Source: Thiotrichales bacterium (GTDB lineage: Bacteria > Pseudomonadota > Gammaproteobacteria > Thiomicrospirales > Thiomicrospiraceae). From it: DNA of 64,000 nucleotides. Within the stretch, counting starts at the first letter, position 1. Every line of letters starts with the position of its first letter. The stretch is taken from the NCBI GenBank assembly GCA_016936535.1, contig JAFGXP010000017.1, forward strand, positions 62,001-126,000, given 5' to 3'. The notes under the pieces were generated by a model, which saw only the letters and a list, made by a program, of their open reading frames with translations, did not search any database and was not told the origin of the DNA. Below are positions 42,710 to 53,065 of the stretch, piece after piece. A program made the translations under genes and the position numbers.

Positions 42710-43357
42710 ATGCAAAAGCACACCTTGCCGACGATTCAGGGGCTCTATGTCATTACCGACCCACTGCTTTGCCCTAATGAGCAGCTGCTGCCAAAGGTTG
42801 AAGCTGCGATTCTCGGCGGCGCTCAAGTGGTGCAATATCGCGACAAGACTCAAGGCTGGGCACAACAGCAAAAAATGGCGCAAGCACTGCGCCATCTGAC
42901 CCTTGAGCATGACGTCTGCTTCATTATTAACGACAACATAGCTCTCGCTGAAGCCGTGCAAGCCGATGGCGTTCATTTAGGTAAAGAAGATGGTGAACCT
43001 GCGCACGTCAGAGCGATTCTCGGCCCAGAAAAATGGATTGGCGTCTCTTGCTATAACAGCGTGCAACGTGCGTTAGCCATGCAACAAGCCGGGGCCAACT
43101 ATGTCGCCTTTGGTCGATTTTATCCATCGCAAACCAAACCCGATGCGCCCGCTGCCGATTTGCAAACACTGCATGATGCCAAGCGACTGCTGTCTTTACC
43201 CAAAGTTGCCATTGGCGGCATTACTGCCGAAAAAGCACCCGCTTTACGGCAAGCAGGAGCCGATTGTATCGCCGTTATCCATAGCGTTTTTCAACATGAG
43301 CATTTGCCAGACATTACCCAGGCATGCCAACAACTTCGTGCGTCATTTTCGTTATAA
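42710..43357 (+). CDS. thiE: Thiamine-phosphate synthase
   Basis: GLYVITDP, VVQYRDKT, DGVHLGKED, AIGGITAEKA. Confidence 0.93.
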   Translation: MQKHTLPTIQGLYVITDPLLCPNEQLLPKVEAAILGGAQVVQYRDKTQGWAQQQKMAQALRHLTLEHDVCFIINDNIALAEAVQADGVHLGKEDGEPAHVRAILGPEKWIGVSCYNSVQRALAMQQAGANYVAFGRFYPSQTKPDAPAADLQTLHDAKRLLSLPKVAIGGITAEKAPALRQAGADCIAVIHSVFQHEHLPDITQACQQLRASFSL

Positions 43358-43417
43358 TGACGCCACAAAAAACCAGCCGTCGCCCTAAGTCACGGCCAAC
43401 CAGAGGAAGGAAACCTA

Positions 43418-44698
43418 ATGAGTAGATCACATGAGCTGTTTATTGCGGCGCAAAAACACATTCCAGGCGGCGTCAACTCCCCAGTCCGCGCATTTCGTGG
43501 CGTTGGCGGTGACCCTGTGTTTTTCAAATCGGCCAAGGGCGCTTACCTGACCGACGAAGACGACAAGCAGTACATTGATTATGTCGGCTCATGGGGCCCA
43601 GCCATCTTGGGGCACGCCCATCCACAAGTGATTAAGGCGGTGCAGGAAAAAGCCGAACACGGGCTGACCTTTGGTGCACCAACCCAAATTGAAACCACAA
43701 TGGCCGATTTAATCTGCCAACTGATTCCGTCAATCGAAATGGTGCGCATGGTCAGTTCAGGGACCGAAGCGACCATGACCGCGATTCGTTTAGCGCGGGG
43801 CTACACCGGTCGTGACAAAATTATCAAATTTGAAGGCTGCTACCATGGCCATTCGGATTCTTTACTGGTTAAAGCCGGATCGGGAGCCCTAACCTTAGGC
43901 GTTCCCTCTTCACCTGGCGTTCCAGCGGCTTTGGCCGAACAGACCCTAACACTGACCCACAACGACAGTGACGAAATACGTCGGGTTTTTAGCGAAATCG
44001 GTGATCAGATTGCCTGCATTATTGTCGAACCGGTTGCCGGAAACATGAACTGCATTCCTCCAGAGGCGGGTTTTTTACAAACGCTTCGCGCACTCTGTGA
44101 TGAATACGGCTCTGTTTTGATTTTTGATGAAGTAATGTGCGGATTCCGAGTTCACCTCCAGGGCGCACAAGGCTTGTATGGCGTACAACCTGACCTCACC
44201 ACCTACGGAAAAGTAATTGGTGGCGGAATGCCGGTGGGCGCTTTTGGCGGCAAAAAAGCGATCATGTCACACATTGCCCCACTCGGCCCGGTCTATCAGG
44301 CTGGCACACTTTCAGGCAATCCCATTGCCATGGCGGCAGGCTTAACCACCCTTGAGCTCCTGCAACAAGGTGACTTTTTTGCGACCTTAAACGCCAAAAC
44401 CGAAAAATTGGTTGAAGGACTGCAAACTGCAGCGGACGAAGCAGGGATTCCCTTTACCACCAACCAAGTAGGCGGCATGTTTGGCTTTTTCTTTACTGAA
44501 GAAAAAATGATTCGCCGCTTCGCCCAAGTGACCCGTTGCGACATGGAACGCTTTAAAAAGTTCTACCACGGCATGCTGGAGGAAGGGGTTTATCTGGCAC
44601 CTTCTGCCTATGAAGCTGGCTTCATCTCAATGGCGCACACCGATGAAGACATTCAGGCGACCATTGATGCGGCTGCTAAGGTCATGAAAACCTTATAA
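43418..44698 (+). CDS. hemL: Glutamate-1-semialdehyde 2,1-aminomutase
   Basis: [58 protein letters not shown]. Confidence 0.97.
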   Translation: MSRSHELFIAAQKHIPGGVNSPVRAFRGVGGDPVFFKSAKGAYLTDEDDKQYIDYVGSWGPAILGHAHPQVIKAVQEKAEHGLTFGAPTQIETTMADLICQLIPSIEMVRMVSSGTEATMTAIRLARGYTGRDKIIKFEGCYHGHSDSLLVKAGSGALTLGVPSSPGVPAALAEQTLTLTHNDSDEIRRVFSEIGDQIACIIVEPVAGNMNCIPPEAGFLQTLRALCDEYGSVLIFDEVMCGFRVHLQGAQGLYGVQPDLTTYGKVIGGGMPVGAFGGKKAIMSHIAPLGPVYQAGTLSGNPIAMAAGLTTLELLQQGDFFATLNAKTEKLVEGLQTAADEAGIPFTTNQVGGMFGFFFTEEKMIRRFAQVTRCDMERFKKFYHGMLEEGVYLAPSAYEAGFISMAHTDEDIQATIDAAAKVMKTL

Positions 44699-44783
44699 TT
44701 TCTCCTGTCTCTCTCATACCCGAAACCGCAAACCTTGTTGCGGTTTCCTAAGTCACTTTCGTTTAAAACGTTTCTGATTGGCT

Positions 44784-47309
44784 CTACATTCCCTTCGATT
44801 TAATAGAGCCTCCCGCTTTTTCTAAGAGAGGTTCTTGCGGCCAACGATGTTTCGGATAGCGTCCGCGCATCTCTTTAGCCACTTCATGGTACGAATCAAG
44901 CCAAAAATTCGCTAAATCTGCCGTCACTTGAATTGGCCTTTGCGCGGGTGAGAGCAATTCAAACGTCAAAGCAACCTGCCCGTCGGCAAGTTTAGGCGAG
45001 CTCAATTCACCAAACAGTTGCTGCAAGGGTAAACTGACCTTTGCTTGGCGTCCTTGATACGTAATCACAAAGTCACGACCGCTTGGCGCACGGTAGGTTT
45101 GCGGTGCATGTTGTTGCAACCTCTGCCATTGCCCATAGTCTAATTGTGCCCGCAAAATTGCGGCCAAATCCAGACGCTGCAACCCACTCAAAGAACGAAT
45201 ATCCCCCAAATAGGGTTGCAACCATTCAAGATCGTTCTGCAATGACGGTGGACTGAGTTTGGCGAAGTCTTCAAATCCACGAAACTGCCCCAACCAAGCG
45301 CAGCGTTCTGCCAATGCCTTGGCCTCGGTACGCCACGGCAACCCTTCAAAATTTGTCGATAATGCCGTTAACCAAGCCGCTTGAACCGATTCCACAGGCA
45401 GGTTGTTCACCAAACATTGTTCAACGCACAACTTCCCGAGCCAGTGCTTTTCTAAGCCAATAACCTTTCCTTTTTGCGGATCAAATCGCACTTCAAGCTC
45501 CGCTTGCAGCCTGAGCTCACTCGCCACCTCTGACCACTCAAAGGCGCAGGCTAAGTACAAACGTCCATTTTGAGTTGGATTATCCACATTGGCATCGGCG
45601 TCAATTGCCACCAACCATTCACTCGAAAACGATGCATTGGACGGCAGCTGAACCGCTCGGCCATTCGCCAATTTATAGACCGCAGAATGCTCATGACGAC
45701 GACGCCCGATACGATCGGTAAAGGCAAGAGCCAGTAAGGCACCCAGCTGCTCTTGTAGGCTGGCCGCCGAAACGTCCAACGGCAAGTCAAAACGCTGATA
45801 CAACTTCTTACGCGTTTGTAACCACCCCTGCCAAACGAATTGCTTTGCTCCCGTTTCCAGCCCCTTTTTTAAGGCGTGCCAAAGCCGTTGCAAATGGTGT
45901 TGTAAATCCAACGAATCGCCCTCCGTAAAGGGGCTGCCTTCTTGTAACAACGCCACAAGGTCGCAAGCCAGTGGCAAGCAGTGACGACCTTGCGCTAAGG
46001 CCAATAGCTTGCCAAAACGAGGCTCCGGATGCAGCAACAAAGCCTGCTCGCCAAGGGCAGTCAAACGCCCTTGCAGCGTTAAGAGCTGCAGCTGCTGCAA
46101 CACCGACTCTGCGGCAGCCAAATGTGCCGGTGGTGGAGGCGTCACCCACTGTAATTGCTCCGCTTTCACCCCCCATAACGCCAATTCCATGCGCAAACCC
46201 GTTAAATCCGCTTGTTCAATTTCAGCCGCGTCTTGCTCACGCATGCGACTCTGCTGCTGAGGACTCCATAACCGATAGCAATGTCCGGCCGCCACGCGCC
46301 CCGCACGGCCCATGCGCTGAGTGGCTGAGGCTTGACTGATGAAAGTCAGTTTGAGTCGGCTCATCCCCACCTTCGCGTCATAATGCAGACTTTTCTGTAA
46401 ACCACTGTCAATCACTGCACGAATCCTTGGCAAGGTAATCGACGTTTCGGCCAAGTTGGTACTAAAAATCACTTTCCGTTCCACACTGAGCGCAAAAACC
46501 GCTGCCTGCTGTACACGACTCAAAGCGCCATACAAAGGGAATGCAACGACTTGATGCCGCTCGCACAGCGCTTGGCATTGGGCGATGGCCCGAAAAATCT
46601 CAGCCTGTCCCGGCAAAAAAATCAACACATCGCCATCGGTTTCCTTCAAGGCTAAAGCCAACACCTCAGGCAATTGCGGTAAACGTTGCCAAGGCGTGCC
46701 AGCAGCAGAAGGATGATAAGAAACCGATACCGGATAGGCTCGCCCAGGACAGAAAAAAGTCGCGGCGTCTGGCAGGCAAGCACGCAGCCCTTCCAAATCG
46801 AGTGTGGCAGACATCAACAAGCACTTTAGGTCTTCACGCAGGTTTTGCTGAATATCCAACAACAAGCTCAGACCTAAATCGGCTTGCAAACTCCGTTCAT
46901 GAAACTCATCAAAAATCACCAACCCAACACCGCTAAGCTCAGGATCGCTTTGCAACATCCGAGTCAAAATCCCTTCTGTGACCACTTCTAATCGGGTGGC
47001 CGCACTGATTTTTTGTTGATTTCGCACACGATAGCCAACGGTTTTACCTAAAGGTTCGCCCAACTGTTGCGCTAAGAACTCGGCCAAACGGATGGCCGCC
47101 AAACGACGCGGCTCCAGCAACAAAATTTTTTGCTGCTGCAAAAGAGGGTGCTGCAGTAAAGCCAGCGGCACTTGAGTCGATTTACCCGCACCAGGTTCCG
47201 CTTGCAATACCAACTGATTGTGAAATGGCAAGGCCGCTCGCAGTGCGGGTAAAATTTGCGTAATCGGCAAGGCCGCCTCATCAAGGGGAAAATAAACAGG
47301 AGAATCCAA
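44784..47309 (-). CDS. hrpB: ATP-dependent helicase HrpB
   Basis: EPGAGKSTQVPLALL, FDEFHERSLQADLGL, QRMGRAGRVAAGHCYRLW. Confidence 0.94.
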   Translation of the reverse strand: MDSPVYFPLDEAALPITQILPALRAALPFHNQLVLQAEPGAGKSTQVPLALLQHPLLQQQKILLLEPRRLAAIRLAEFLAQQLGEPLGKTVGYRVRNQQKISAATRLEVVTEGILTRMLQSDPELSGVGLVIFDEFHERSLQADLGLSLLLDIQQNLREDLKCLLMSATLDLEGLRACLPDAATFFCPGRAYPVSVSYHPSAAGTPWQRLPQLPEVLALALKETDGDVLIFLPGQAEIFRAIAQCQALCERHQVVAFPLYGALSRVQQAAVFALSVERKVIFSTNLAETSITLPRIRAVIDSGLQKSLHYDAKVGMSRLKLTFISQASATQRMGRAGRVAAGHCYRLWSPQQQSRMREQDAAEIEQADLTGLRMELALWGVKAEQLQWVTPPPPAHLAAAESVLQQLQLLTLQGRLTALGEQALLLHPEPRFGKLLALAQGRHCLPLACDLVALLQEGSPFTEGDSLDLQHHLQRLWHALKKGLETGAKQFVWQGWLQTRKKLYQRFDLPLDVSAASLQEQLGALLALAFTDRIGRRRHEHSAVYKLANGRAVQLPSNASFSSEWLVAIDADANVDNPTQNGRLYLACAFEWSEVASELRLQAELEVRFDPQKGKVIGLEKHWLGKLCVEQCLVNNLPVESVQAAWLTALSTNFEGLPWRTEAKALAERCAWLGQFRGFEDFAKLSPPSLQNDLEWLQPYLGDIRSLSGLQRLDLAAILRAQLDYGQWQRLQQHAPQTYRAPSGRDFVITYQGRQAKVSLPLQQLFGELSSPKLADGQVALTFELLSPAQRPIQVTADLANFWLDSYHEVAKEMRGRYPKHRWPQEPLLEKAGGSIKSKGM

Positions 47310-47431
47310 TCCACAACCTACGTAATATTAAGAATTTATCAACAATTCTTGTGTGCAAATAAATTTAATCACGCGCCTCAAAGGACGCAATCGGTAAAAT
47401 AAGCACAATTTTACATTTTTATGAAAACGCT

Positions 47432-48328
47432 ATGACTGAAACCACCGCCATTCCCTCTTTACTCAGCCGTGCCTTTAAACACGCTCTGAAAAACATTCTC
47501 AAACCCCTGATTCGCCTTTTACTGCGCAAAGGCGTGCCTTACACCGCTCTGCTCGAAGTGCTCAAACAGATTTACATCGAAGTGACTGAAGAGTCGTTTA
47601 AGCTCGAAGGAAAGCGTTTGACTGACAGCCGCATCAGCCTGTTGACAGGAATTCATCGCAAAGAAGTGAAACGCTTGCGCGAAAATCTCGGCGATGAACT
47701 CAGTGAACCAGAAATCAAAGCGGGGATCAGCGCAGCGATTATTGCTCTTTGGCAGGCCTCACCAGACTATACCGATGCCGAGCATAAACCGCTGATTCTT
47801 CCGCGCACCGGTGACAAACCATCTTTTGAAAGCTTGGTGTACGAAGTTTCCAAAGATAAACATTTTCGTTCCATTCTCGATGAATGGCTCCATCAAGGCT
47901 TGGTCAAACTTGACGAACAAAACCAAGTCAGCCTGAGTGTGGAAAGTTTTGTACCGAACAAAGACGAAGATGAGAAAGTTTTTTTTGCTGGGCGCAACAT
48001 TCAATACCATCTGGAAATTATCAACCACAACCTGCAGCCCGCACATCTGCATAATAAAGACTCAATGACCCCGCTGGAAGCCGCCAGTGCCGCGCCCATG
48101 TTTGATCGGTCAGTCTATTACAAAAACCTAAGCCCCAAATCGCTCCAGATTCTGGAAAGCAAAGCCAAGCAAAGCGCCCTGAATGCCCTGCTGGAAATTA
48201 ACCAACTGGCCAGTCAGCTGCAACAGCGTGACCAAAATCATGCCGATGCCTGTGTGGAAATGCATTTTGGGAGCTATTTTTACCGGAATCTCACGCGCGC
48301 GGTAGAGCGTGAACAAAATCCCTCTTAA
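47432..48328 (+). CDS. DUF6502-like hypothetical protein
   Basis: IRLLLRKGVPYTALLEVLKQIYIEVTEESFKLEGKRLTDSRISLLTGIHRKEVKRL. Confidence 0.7.
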   Translation: MTETTAIPSLLSRAFKHALKNILKPLIRLLLRKGVPYTALLEVLKQIYIEVTEESFKLEGKRLTDSRISLLTGIHRKEVKRLRENLGDELSEPEIKAGISAAIIALWQASPDYTDAEHKPLILPRTGDKPSFESLVYEVSKDKHFRSILDEWLHQGLVKLDEQNQVSLSVESFVPNKDEDEKVFFAGRNIQYHLEIINHNLQPAHLHNKDSMTPLEAASAAPMFDRSVYYKNLSPKSLQILESKAKQSALNALLEINQLASQLQQRDQNHADACVEMHFGSYFYRNLTRAVEREQNPS

Positions 48329-48336
48329 GGCAGCCA

Positions 48337-48417
48337 TCACGCACGTGGCGGTTTGATTGCCCACCAAATCAAAACCGCCAGCAGCAACAACACGCCTAAC
48401 TCCAGCAAAGCCCACAT
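48337..48417 (-). CDS. 26-aa single-TM microprotein immediately after mpl
   Basis: MWALLELGVLLLLAVLIWWAIKPPRA; ATG 5 nt after mpl stop; no strong RBS. Confidence 0.4.
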   Translation of the reverse strand: MWALLELGVLLLLAVLIWWAIKPPRA

Positions 48418-48422
48418 AACGC

Positions 48423-49826
48423 TTATTGACCGGCTTGCAAGGCCTGCAACAGGCGTTGATGTAAGCCGCCAAAGGCCCCATTGCTCATAAAAACCACCCG
48501 ATCGCCAAGCTGAACTTGCGCGAGAAGTGCGTTCAATAAAGCGTCGTAATCCTCGGTCACCGTCACCGGCTGCGCAAATTGATTTACCGGCAAAACCCAA
48601 TTCCAAGCCGGATCAATAAACGCCAAAACCGCATCCGCCTCGGCAAATGCGGCCGGCAAGGCTTCGGCATAAATGCCCATACGCATCGTGTTTGAGCGCG
48701 GTTCAAATACCGCCAATAAACGTCCAGCAGAGCCACCAAGCGCGGCGGCCGGATGCATGGCTTTTTTCGCCCCTTGCAAGGTGGTCGCAATGGCCGTGGG
48801 GTGATGAGCAAAATCATCATAAATCGTAACGCCTGCCGCCTCGCCAACCAGACTCATCCGCCGACGAATACCTTGAAATTGACTTAAGGCCGCAACCGCC
48901 AGTTTTGGTGGAACACCGCAATGCACCGCAGCGGCAATCGCGCTTAAGGCATTACGTACATTATGTAGGCCTGTCATGCCCCATGTGACTTCTCCCACCC
49001 GCTCATCAGCGAAATACACATCAAAATGAGTGCCGTCCTGTGCCTGCAACTGATAGTGCCAATCTGGAGTTTTTTCGCCCGGCGTGGCGGCGCCCTGTCG
49101 CTGCTGAGGCGTCCACACCCCTTGCGCCAAAACCGACTCTAAGCTCGATTGATCGTTTGGCAAAACAATTAATCCATTGCCCGGCACCGTACGGACCAGA
49201 TGGTGAAATTGGCGCTGAATATCGGCTAAGCTACTAAAGATATCAGCATGGTCAAATTCCAAATTATTCAACACGCAGGTGCGCGGATGATAGTGGACAA
49301 ATTTTGAACGCTTATCAAAAAAAGCCGTGTCGTACTCATCGGCCTCCACCACAAAAAAAGGGGCGCTGCCCAAACGAGCCGACACCCCAAAATTCTCCGG
49401 CACACCGCCAATTAAGAATCCAGGGTTTAATCCGGCTTCTTCAAGAATCCACGCAACCATCGAACTGGTTGACGTTTTGCCATGCGTTCCCGCTACGGCA
49501 ATCACCCAACGGTCTTTGAGAATATTCTCCGCTAACCATTGTGGCCCAGATTGATAGGTTTGCTGGGCATTCAACGTGGCTTCTACCGCGGGATGACCGC
49601 GACTTTTGGCATTACCAATCACCACACAATCCGGTTCCTGCGCCAAAAAATCAATCGCATCGTCGGCCATCACCTCTATCCCTGCCTGCGCCAATTGGGT
49701 GCTCATCGGCGGATAAATGGCTTTATCAGCACCACTGACCTCATCGCCCCTCGCCTTGGCCAGTTGCGCAATACCACCCATAAAGGTTCCAGCGACTCCT
49801 AAAATATGAATTTTCACAGCGTTCAT
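48423..49826 (-). CDS. mpl: UDP-N-acetylmuramate:L-alanyl-gamma-D-glutamyl-meso-diaminopimelate ligase
   Basis: IHILGVAGTFMGGIAQLAKARG, AGTHGKTSTSSMVAWILE, DDFAHHPTAI. Confidence 0.95.
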   Translation of the reverse strand: MNAVKIHILGVAGTFMGGIAQLAKARGDEVSGADKAIYPPMSTQLAQAGIEVMADDAIDFLAQEPDCVVIGNAKSRGHPAVEATLNAQQTYQSGPQWLAENILKDRWVIAVAGTHGKTSTSSMVAWILEEAGLNPGFLIGGVPENFGVSARLGSAPFFVVEADEYDTAFFDKRSKFVHYHPRTCVLNNLEFDHADIFSSLADIQRQFHHLVRTVPGNGLIVLPNDQSSLESVLAQGVWTPQQRQGAATPGEKTPDWHYQLQAQDGTHFDVYFADERVGEVTWGMTGLHNVRNALSAIAAAVHCGVPPKLAVAALSQFQGIRRRMSLVGEAAGVTIYDDFAHHPTAIATTLQGAKKAMHPAAALGGSAGRLLAVFEPRSNTMRMGIYAEALPAAFAEADAVLAFIDPAWNWVLPVNQFAQPVTVTEDYDALLNALLAQVQLGDRVVFMSNGAFGGLHQRLLQALQAGQ

Positions 49827-49949
49827 CTCGCGTTTTTTGAAAAGGCTTTATTGTACGCTCTGGCCCGCAACCAACACAAAATAAGTCATGCTGGTAAAAA
49901 GTGTGCGGAGCAATTGCGTCTGTTATCGCTTGTGGCTAAACTGCGCACT

Positions 49950-51161
49950 ATGAAAAATTTTGACACACACCAACGCTGCTACACCCCCATTACAGACCAT
50001 GCCGCCCTGCGGCAGACTTGTGCTCAGCTCGAAAATGAGTCTTGGCTAGCGGTTGATACCGAATTTGTTCGCGTTGACACCTATTACCCCGAACTCAGCC
50101 TGGTGCAAATTGCCACCGCCAATCGTGATTTTTATTTGATTGATCCCTTGGCTCTGCTGGCCGAAAAAGAACACAACCCCGGGATTACCCAACCGCTGAT
50201 GCCTTTGATGACGCTGCTCCAAAACCCAAATGTTCTCAAAGTTTTTCACAGTGCGCGCCAAGATGTTGAGGTGTTGTTTCAATTGCAACATCAGATGCCG
50301 GCGGCTTTATTTGATACCCAAATCGCTGCAATTTTTCTTCGTCATGGTGACTTGGCCGGTTTTGCCCGCGTGATCGAAGCTGAGTTGGGCATTTCCTTAG
50401 ACAAGAGCCAAACCCGAACCAATTGGCATGCGCGCCCGCTCAGTGCCGAGCAGATTGCCTACGCAATCGACGATGTTGATTACCTAGTTCGTCTCTATCA
50501 ACACTTAACAGCGCAGCTCAGCGAAGCGCAAAAGCAAGCGGTTTTGCAAGATTCCGCAAAACTGTTGCAGCCTGAGCTCTATCAAACCCAGCCCGATCAG
50601 GCCTGGCTAAAAATTAAAGGGCTCAAACGTCTCAAACCCAAACAACTGGCAATGGTGCAATCTTTGGCTGCATGGCGTGAACAGCATGCAATAGAACACA
50701 ACCAGCCCAAAAAATGGACGCTTAGTGATGACGCTCTGCTTGAAATCGTCAAGCGCCCCCCTAGAACCGTCGCAGCTCTGTATAAGGTTCCGGGAATCAA
50801 GTCTTCGAGCGTACGCGATTTTGGTGAGGACTGGATTGCGCGAATCGATTGCGTTTTTAGCGCCGAGCCAGAGAGCTACCCTCAGCTGCCGCCGGCCCTG
50901 CCCGAGCCGAATCCTCAAGAGCTTGCGTTGCTGGATGCCTGTCATGCCTTTTGCCAGCAAGTCAGTCTGGACTATGCCGTACCCATTCAAAATATGGTCA
51001 GCCGCGACGAACTTTTATGCCTGATTCGTGAACCGCATAGGGCGCCCTGGCAGGGTTGGCGTCATCACTTGCTTGGCAAACCATTGCAAACCTGGTTGCT
51101 TGGCCAATCAACGCTATGCGTACAAGCACAACGTTTGCAATTTGATACGCCAAGCCGATAA
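49950..51161 (+). CDS. rnd: Ribonuclease D (ORF open from 49806)
   Basis: LAVDTEFVRVDTYYPELSLVQIA, KVFHSARQDVEVL, DVDYLVRLY, HRDC domain. Confidence 0.93.
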   Translation: MKNFDTHQRCYTPITDHAALRQTCAQLENESWLAVDTEFVRVDTYYPELSLVQIATANRDFYLIDPLALLAEKEHNPGITQPLMPLMTLLQNPNVLKVFHSARQDVEVLFQLQHQMPAALFDTQIAAIFLRHGDLAGFARVIEAELGISLDKSQTRTNWHARPLSAEQIAYAIDDVDYLVRLYQHLTAQLSEAQKQAVLQDSAKLLQPELYQTQPDQAWLKIKGLKRLKPKQLAMVQSLAAWREQHAIEHNQPKKWTLSDDALLEIVKRPPRTVAALYKVPGIKSSSVRDFGEDWIARIDCVFSAEPESYPQLPPALPEPNPQELALLDACHAFCQQVSLDYAVPIQNMVSRDELLCLIREPHRAPWQGWRHHLLGKPLQTWLLGQSTLCVQAQRLQFDTPSR

Positions 51162-51240
51162 CGCCATGTCATCGGATTTTCATCCTCCATTGTTAGACTA
51201 ACCTTTCAGGTTTTCACCTCAGCTTGTGCGGAGTTCAATC

Positions 51241-52554
51241 ATGCCCAGTCCTTTAGTTGCCAATAATGTTCTTTATGCTCAAGCCGGCGGCGTGACCGCT
51301 GTTATTAATGCCAGCGCCGCTGCGGTAATTGAAACCGTCCGTCAACATCCCGCCACCTTTGGTCGGCTTTATGCCGCAATCAATGGGATTCAGGGCGTGT
51401 TAGAAGAAGCCTTGGTCGATTTAACGGAGATTGAACCCTCACTGATTGAGCGGCTTAAAGCCCAGCCAGGGGCCGCTTTTCAGGCCTGTCGTTTTGATTT
51501 AGATTCTCTGGAACATAATCCTGAACAATACCAGCGCGTTTTGGCGGTGTTCAAACATTACCAAATTGGTTATTTTTTTTATAACGGGGGCAATGGCTCG
51601 ATGGTCACTGCGCAAAAGGTTGCCGATTATTGCACCCAACAAGGCCATCCCGTTATCTGCATTGGCATTGCCAAAACCATCGACAATGACCTGGCCCTGT
51701 CGCATTGCAGTCCAGGCTTTGGCAGTGCTGCAAAATACTTGGCGACCAGTTTTATCGAAGCCACACTCGACATCCGTTCAATGCATGCCACTTCCACACA
51801 GTTCTTCATTATGGAAGCCATGGGACGCAATGTTGGCTGGTTGACGCTAGCTGCTGGATTGGTCAAAGACGTGATTCCGGATGCACCACTCTTGTTATTG
51901 CCGGCTGAAAAGCCCTTTAGACCTCAAGCCTTCTTAAATCGCTTAGATCAACTGATCGCCCAACACGGCTATTGTGTTTGTATGGTGTCTGAAGGATTAC
52001 AAGATGAACAGGGTCAATATCTCAATGTCGCCTCGGTTGAACACACGCTAGAACGCGACTACACCCAACTTGGCGGCGTAGGGCAACACCTGGCCAAACT
52101 GGTCGCTGCACACCTGAATAGCAAAACTCACTGCGCAATTCCGGACTATCTGCAACGCTCTGCCAGTCATTGTGTCTCTCAAACCGATTGGCAAATGGCA
52201 TATCAAGCTGGTGAGGCCGCCGTATTGGCCGCTCTACAAGGTGAACATGGCGTTCTACCCGTCGTAAAACAAACGTCACAAACTCCATTTGCGTGGGAAT
52301 TTATCAACGTCAAACTGCAAGAAGTCGCTAATTTAGAACTCCGCGTTCCCGATGCCTACCTCAGCGCCGATGGCATGGACATCAGCCCAGCCGGCTTGGC
52401 GTATCTGCGTCCGTTAATTCAAGGGGAGCGACCACTGGCCTTCAAAAATGGCCTGCCGGATATCGCCCCCCTGTACTTTGCACCCTTACCTAAAAAACTC
52501 CTTCCCTATCAGGCGCTTAAAACCAAGCCCTTACACGAACCCATCCACAAATAA
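51241..52554 (+). CDS. 6-phosphofructokinase, PPi-PFK-like subgroup (ORF open from 51226)
   Basis: AQAGGVTAVINAS, YNGGNGSM, IAKTIDNDL, GFGSAAKYLATS, EAMGRNVGWLTLAAGL. Confidence 0.9.
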   Translation: MPSPLVANNVLYAQAGGVTAVINASAAAVIETVRQHPATFGRLYAAINGIQGVLEEALVDLTEIEPSLIERLKAQPGAAFQACRFDLDSLEHNPEQYQRVLAVFKHYQIGYFFYNGGNGSMVTAQKVADYCTQQGHPVICIGIAKTIDNDLALSHCSPGFGSAAKYLATSFIEATLDIRSMHATSTQFFIMEAMGRNVGWLTLAAGLVKDVIPDAPLLLLPAEKPFRPQAFLNRLDQLIAQHGYCVCMVSEGLQDEQGQYLNVASVEHTLERDYTQLGGVGQHLAKLVAAHLNSKTHCAIPDYLQRSASHCVSQTDWQMAYQAGEAAVLAALQGEHGVLPVVKQTSQTPFAWEFINVKLQEVANLELRVPDAYLSADGMDISPAGLAYLRPLIQGERPLAFKNGLPDIAPLYFAPLPKKLLPYQALKTKPLHEPIHK

Positions 52555-52673
52555 AAAATGCTTTGGGCTGCATCCAGCGCCTTGACAAAAACGTTATGTT
52601 ATTTGAAGGTCAAGTAAACCACTTGGCCCAAAGGGTTACAGACAAATTTGTCGAATAGACATGGAGAAATATT

Positions 52674-52898
52674 ATGTTGAAACTAAAATCGGCTTTATTT
52701 TCTTTAGGCTTAGGAGCACTGATGCTCAGTGCACCGGTGATGGCGCAAACCAATCCGTTCCAACTACTGGATGGCACCGCCAATCCAATTGTGGTGGCTG
52801 AAAACGGTAAATGCGGCAGCGAACAAAAATGCGGAACCGCAAAATGTGGTGGCGAGAAAAAATGTGGCACCGAAAAAAAATGTGGTAGCGCTCAGTAA
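52674..52898 (+). CDS. Secreted KCG-repeat peptide resembling bufferin/HvfA-type RiPP metallophore precursors
   Basis: Signal peptide ...LSAPVMA; NPFQLLDGTANPIVVAENGKCGSEQKCGTAKCGGEKKCGTEKKCGSAQ (five K-C-G units). Confidence 0.7.
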   Translation: MLKLKSALFSLGLGALMLSAPVMAQTNPFQLLDGTANPIVVAENGKCGSEQKCGTAKCGGEKKCGTEKKCGSAQ

Positions 52899-53065
52899 AG
52901 ATTTACTTTGGCTCTGAGATTTTTACCTAACAAGAAGTTTGACGCCTTTTAAAGCACCAAGGCTTTTGTAAAGTTCTCAGTTTGTGGCTTCTCGCGCTTT
53001 CGCCTCGCGCAAAACTGGTTATAATCGCTAAGATTTTTTAGCAAGGCCAACCCGGGAAGCCCTCC

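Noticed and set aside
44722-44747. GAAACCGCAA...TTGCGGTTTC hairpin after hemL
   Set aside because: Strong stem but no following T run; left out as an uncertain terminator.
45808-46339. 122-aa ORFs on both strands within hrpB
   Set aside because: Both lie in hrpB coding sequence; Ala/Gly/Arg- or Pro/Ala-rich shadow composition.
50607-50990. 127-aa minus-strand ORF in rnd
   Set aside because: Shadow ORF of conserved RNase D coding sequence.
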